Below are positions 59,610 to 64,000 of a stretch of DNA of 64,000 nt, piece after piece. The translations under genes and the position numbers were made by a program. The notes under the pieces were generated by a model. That model saw only the letters and a list, made by a program, of their open reading frames with translations, did no database searches and had not been told where the DNA came from. How positions within the stretch are numbered: position 1 is the stretch's first letter; every line of letters begins with the position of its first letter. Origin of the DNA: Tamarix chinensis (Eukaryota; Streptophyta; Magnoliopsida; Caryophyllales; Tamaricaceae); contig CM060174.1 in the NCBI GenBank assembly GCA_030549775.1, positions 48,960,707 through 49,024,706 of the forward strand, given 5' to 3'.

Positions 59610-59980
59610 AACATGGCGCGAAACTTATCTAACAAAAATTCATTTTTGAGTTTTTGTTCACACTGGTCCGCCTATAGAGACAGGACCTAAAATCCTCTTG
59701 CCGTTTCGATAGAAGTCATAGGACAGGGCGGGCGGTTATAAATTTGGACTTATCCCATAGGCCATAGCTGAGAGGCCAGGAGAGAACGAAAATATTGAGA
59801 CAAATCACAGGGATGGAGGTGCAGCGGCCGCGAGTCCGCAACAACAGCAGTGAGCAATAGGCTATCAAAAATGGAAGATTCCTTGGTATATTCCATTTCA
59901 CTAGTCTGCGGGCCCCAGAGAGAACTCCGCCAACGGTATCGTTTCCTATCACAATCCGCATTATCTTTCCTACCTTCCCA
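59610..59980. other. GC-rich island, possible gene or exon fragment of unknown origin
   Basis: A sharp rise in GC and CpG in very AT-rich surroundings, including GCGGCCGC near 59,823, GGGCGGGCGG near 59,727 and GCGGGCCCC near 59,908. On the plus strand a TATAAAT-like word at 59,738 lies 75 bases upstream of ATG at 59,813, but that frame stops after 15 codons. An antisense 81-aa frame (59,961-59,716) and another minus frame through SSIFDSLLLTAVVADSRPLH are open. None matches a family I recognise. It could be a decayed promoter and first exon, or a captured fragment. Confidence 0.35.
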
Positions 59981-62249
59981 ATCCCAGCAAAATTACAAAT
60001 ACGCTGTTACTATTACTAAATAATATTTATTTATAAAACAAATTATAATCCTAGTCTCAATTTTACCCTTGTCTCTTTCTTGCGTACTCGACGACCAGTA
60101 CTCGTTTGGTTTCTCAAATTTATGTATAAAAATATGTTTTTTTCTTACCACGACTAGTGTTCTAGACCCTTGACTGGGTTTGCTTCCTTAGTATTTGACC
60201 CTTATCTTTCCTACCTTTACTAATTCTTTGATCCTATCTTCCTTCCGACTCGGAGACGGACCCTTTTAACAAAATGGCAGTAGAATTCCCATTTTTCTAA
60301 TATAATATTCTGGTGTATTTAGCTTCATAAACTATTCTAAAATGTTATATCCTTAATTTTACTCCTATTTATATCTAATTATAGTACTATTAACCTTCTT
60401 ATCACAATAATAATAAAAGTAAATAAATAATTAATCCAGTAGTCGACAAGCAATGACTAAGTTGTTTAGCATAGCTAATATTTTAATTTCACGACCAGAT
60501 AATTATCTACTGCTAAGTAATTTATCTATATCTATTATTTTTAATTTGTTTGGAATCCAAGTCAATTCCTCTATTAAATGCTTATATATATTTGGATTTT
60601 TAATATTACTTTACTTCTTCCCCTAATTTCTCACAATTTTTAGAATTTAGTTGATATTTTTATTTATAAATATCTCCTAAATTAACTTCTTGTCTAAATA
60701 AATTATCTAAAAAATTTTTGACAACCATCGACCTTGAAAGCCTCATGGTTGACTGTGTCCTCACCCAATCAACCAAAATAGTGTCTAAAGTGCACTTATG
60801 GCATCTTACCAACTCTTACACCACCTTCCCTCTTTATCCTATACTCTATCTTTCTCTCCCATAACTCCATATTCACTAAGCCAATCAAATCCTCTCCTTC
60901 TATTAGATTTTTGATGTTATTATATGTGATGAGAAGCATTTTCTTTGTTGTTTATATTACACACAAATCCTTGTTCCATTTCATTCCCATTTCCTATATT
61001 TTTTAAGTGTAAAACCTCATCTCTTCTTCTCCTTCTTGCTAAGGCCCTTCATCTTTTCCCCCCTCTTTTTTATCCTCTTTCCTTCCTAATTTCTTTTAAC
61101 TTAACTCTTTTATTATTAAGAGTTATGGTTTAGTGAAAGGTGGAGTAGGGATTTTGTTCATCCCTTTCAACATTCTCCATTTTCAAGACCAAGGGTTTAC
61201 TCCACTCTGCTTATCTTGCTCTTTCTTTTTCATATTTTGGGTCGAGATGATATTTTCTAAATTAATTTTAATCTTTTCTTGTGAAGGTGATTGAGAGACA
61301 TTAGGTGTGGTAACCAAGCTTGAGTTTTCTTTCTTTTTCTTAAGAGCTTGAACTTGGTAATATAATCAAACCCTTTAGAAATAGATTATTATGTGGTAAG
61401 TGTTTTATTATTTACATTCTAAGCATGTTATCATGATTATTTTAAGGAAATTGTGAGTATGTGCTTTTGTATGCCATGAGTACAAAATCATGTTGTTTTT
61501 TTTTTATGTTGAGCATGTTAGTATCATTTTCCCTATTTTAAGCATGTATATTTATGATATATGAACAATATCGTGATATGGTCTTGTTAGGGTTTCAAAC
61601 TCCTTTATGTCTCTTGCTTCATTTTGCATTTTATTTTCCTTAAGCAAGTTAATAGATGTGTTTCAACATGTATGAATATAAATGTGAAAATGGTTGAAAA
61701 ATAACATACATGTGTATGAGCCTCTTGACTTATGGTCATTTTGTGAGATTTGGTCACTGTTATTTTACGTAAGCATGTTATTAGATTTATATTAGAGCTT
61801 ATATATATATATTTATGTATCTATTGGACTTTAAAAGTGTGAAAATCAAAATGTGTGAATATTAGGGTGCTCTTACCTATAGGCATTTCTGTCCTTCCAA
61901 GGCACTTTTGTACCATTTTGAGTTTTACAATGTACTCATTAGTTGTTTTACTTAAAGTTTAATTAATAATATTTCAAGGTTTGAGTATGCGTCTAGTTGG
62001 TTATGGAGTTTATAAGTATTTAAGTATTTAGAGGCATTTTTATATTTCACAGTAAAGTTACAAAATTCAAACAAAAAAATAAGTGTGTTTTGATGATAAT
62101 ATAAGCTAAGTGTGATAAGTGCATTCCATAGAGCATAATTAGAAAGTGTACTTTAAGGTTTCAAGTAATTTTGGCTAAATTAAATTGTGAAGGGTACTTT
62201 GGGTATATAGAAAAAATATGAGCATTTTAGGATCTGAAATTAATATTTA
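59981..62249. other. Non-coding stretch with CT-rich section
   Basis: No gene seen. 60,770-61,110 is pyrimidine-rich and leader-like; 61,420-61,800 repeats loosely related phrases around AAGCATGTTA and TTATGATTATTTT, similar in style to leader and interior parts of LTR elements. No termini defined. Confidence 0.4.
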
Positions 62250-62848
62250 GGAACCATTTGGGTAACTTATTATATGATATGAACCTAATGTGAATTGAAA
62301 ATATAAACATTAATAATATGATTAAGTGTTTGGTAGATACAAATAATTTGTATATAAATTGTATACGAATTAATAATAAGGTTTGGTAACTTGCCTAAAA
62401 TCAATCAATTCTTAATGAAAATTCTATAAATGTAGGGGATGTTGGTGGGGTTAATTAATAAAGGGTATTTATACAATAAAAGTAAATGGTATAACTTTTT
62501 TTTTGGATTTTTGTTAAAATGTGTGGGACTTACTTATAAAGTAATAATAGATTGTAAATAATTTGTAGATAATAAGATTATAATGATTTGGAAGTAACCT
62601 AATGAGTTTTGTTATAGTGGTAAAGGTCAAAGAGTATGTACCATAGGTTCCAGGTTTAAATTCCACTCCTCTATCTCTCGGTGTTGTAACATCTTTATAG
62701 TGTCTCCACGTATATGGTATTTTGTACCTACTTTCATGGGCACCTTATGAATAAAAAAATGTGATCCAAAAATAATGAGGTAAAATAAATGACCTAAAGT
62801 ATATATTATTAGATAATGAATAAATAATTAGTTTTACCAAATGGTACC
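62250..62848. mobile_element. MITE, Tourist/PIF-Harbinger-like
   Basis: The left end GGAACCATTTGGGTAAC faces a right end whose reverse complement is GGTACCATTTGGTAAAAC, directly flanked by TTA on both sides (62,247-62,249 and 62,849-62,851). No coding. A SINE with its 7-bp duplication accounts for 173 of 599 bases, so the original MITE was about 426 bases. Confidence 0.7.
62607..62772 (+). mobile_element. tRNA-derived SINE
   Basis: A perfect 7-bp duplication TAATGAG flanks it (62,600-62,606 and 62,773-62,779). An A-box-like TTATAGTGGTAAAGG (62,612) and a B-box-like GGTTTAAATTCC (62,653-62,664) have tRNA-like spacing, as in an internal RNA polymerase III promoter. The 3' end is A-rich (AATAAAAAAATG, then CCAAAAA). 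It is nested in the MITE. It encodes no protein and would use LINE machinery to move. Confidence 0.75.
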
Positions 62849-62851
62849 TTA

Positions 62852-63500
62852 ATGTGTTAATTTATAAGGCAAATTGGTTTAATGTGGACAGACATCTCAT
62901 TAGCATATGTTTAGCCTTTGAATAGTTAAAAATGAGATTAGTAAGTGTAGAGGTGTTCTTTTTATTTTATATGTTAGAAAGGGCTTTATAGAGTTGGTTT
63001 TGGCTTAAGTTAACTAAAGTTATGTATCTAAGTGTATTCTTATTTTTCATAAATATTGAGTTTAAAACGGGAGGTTTGTTATATACATGGGAACTAAGGT
63101 TTTCAAGGGAATTTATGATCTTTTCTAAGTGATGGCTTATTATATGCTTCCTAATTATCTTAAATGAGCACAATTAGTGTTGATATGAATATATCCTCAT
63201 GATAATGGTTGTGCCTTATATGGAAGTATAAACAGTGTTGTAAATTTTTTTTATCATGTGAATAATATTGGCCCTTTGTATATCAAGAATGAATTTTGGA
63301 TAATAATGAAAGCTAATATAATAAAATGGTCAAGTGTGAATAAAATCATTATGAAGTGATTACATTTGAGCCTTGTTATGGGTTGACTATGATTATTGAA
63401 TAAAACACTAATACCTAAAATGGAAGAAATTCTTAAGTCGGGACTTATTTGTATCACTAAGGATGGCGTTAAGGTTAGGTTTGGTCTTCATGTCTGATGA
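62852..63500. other. AT-rich spacer
   Basis: No coding or repeat recognised; small frames at 62,967-63,457 show no domain. Confidence 0.5.
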
Positions 63501-63559
63501 GTACATATTTTGTACCCTTTTATTTCAAATAAAAAAATATTGTGAATTGCCTAGCCCAA

Positions 63560-64000
63560 ACACCCAAAGGGTTGCGCAGAAAGAGAAGAAAAGGCCTAAA
63601 GGCCTAAGAAAGAAATAAACAAAAAGAGGACTAATAAGCCAGTGGTAAAAAAGATAAAGGAAATGGCAACACAGAAAAGAGAAAATGGGGCACAAGGTTG
63701 CAAATGAGAGTTGGGAGTAAGGAATGAAAAAAAGATAGTAGGAGGAGGAGGAGAGAGAGAGAGAGAGAGGAAAATAAGCCCAACGATGTAGTGAGGGTAA
63801 GGAGAAGAGAAAGAAGAGAGAGAGAGAGAGAGATGTGTAGTGAGGTCACAGTGCAGCATGGAAAAAGAGAAAAAGCAAGAACACACAAAGGAAGATGGAG
63901 GCAAGTAGACAGAGAAGAGAGAAGAGTTAGGTGAAGAAGTAGAAAGAAAAGAGAGAGAGAAGACGATGCACCAAAGAGAGAGAAAAAGAGATAAAAGTGG
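63560..64000 (-). repeat. GA-rich block with (GA)n runs, LTR-like
   Basis: Purine-rich on plus with GA runs at about 63,741-63,769 and 63,813-63,831. Composition matches the pyrimidine-rich LTR block of copy 1 read on minus, but sequence homology cannot be shown by eye. The serine-leucine-rich antisense frames are low-complexity artefacts. Confidence 0.4.

Noticed and set aside
59716..59961. 81-aa antisense frame as a small gene
   Set aside because: No recognisable family and no clear promoter on that strand; kept only as part of an unexplained GC-rich island.

Overview
This window is nuclear DNA of a seed plant. It is AT-rich, has no intact gene, and holds layers of decayed plant retrotransposons: Ty3/Gypsy of two lineages, Copia-like solo LTRs, a LINE, a tRNA-type SINE and TTA-target DNA transposons. 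The lineages (an Athila/Tat-type element with a tRNA-Asp-like primer site, chromovirus-like pol genes, a plant L1 with a zf-RVT tail) support a flowering plant, probably a eudicot. The species cannot be read from the sequence. Every coding stretch found is broken by stops, frameshifts or deletions.

Layout. 1-5,517 (minus) is a non-coding LTR element, copy 1: LTRs that are GA-rich on the plus strand, an ATTACC minisatellite and a six-box array. It sits in a plus-strand Gypsy pol fragment (5,519-6,378: protease and start of RT). That fragment is fused at a scar to a minus-strand Athila-type element (6,379-11,791) which has one LTR, a primer-binding site, gag, protease and RT. The Athila element lies in copy 2 of the non-coding element (11,792-15,944, plus), an inverted relative of copy 1. 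Plus-strand RT-RNase H-integrase coding resumes at 15,945 and runs to 18,230. The simplest reading is one Gypsy element holding copies 1 and 2, Athila inside copy 2, and a later deletion.

18,637-20,846 is a TTA-flanked transposon with weak terminal inverted repeats. It carries what looks like the first exon of a GATA-type transcription factor gene. 20,850-27,303 is non-coding and includes a Copia-like solo LTR (26,411-26,976). 27,304-33,572 is a recognisable Gypsy element with two LTRs, primer site, polypurine tract, gag zinc knuckle, protease and integrase. It lacks the RT core and is interrupted by a solo LTR.

33,573-45,000 is non-coding with several tandem arrays. 45,014-47,660 (minus) is another Gypsy pol relic. 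47,700-57,300 is non-coding. 57,306-59,095 (minus) is a 5'-truncated LINE. 59,610-59,980 is an unexplained GC-rich island. 62,250-62,848 is a MITE containing a SINE with a perfect 7-bp target duplication. The last 450 bases are GA-rich and LTR-like.

No cellular gene network can be described. The most unusual items are the inverted pair of non-coding elements with conserved box arrays, the captured GATA exon, and the three-element deletion scar near 6,378.
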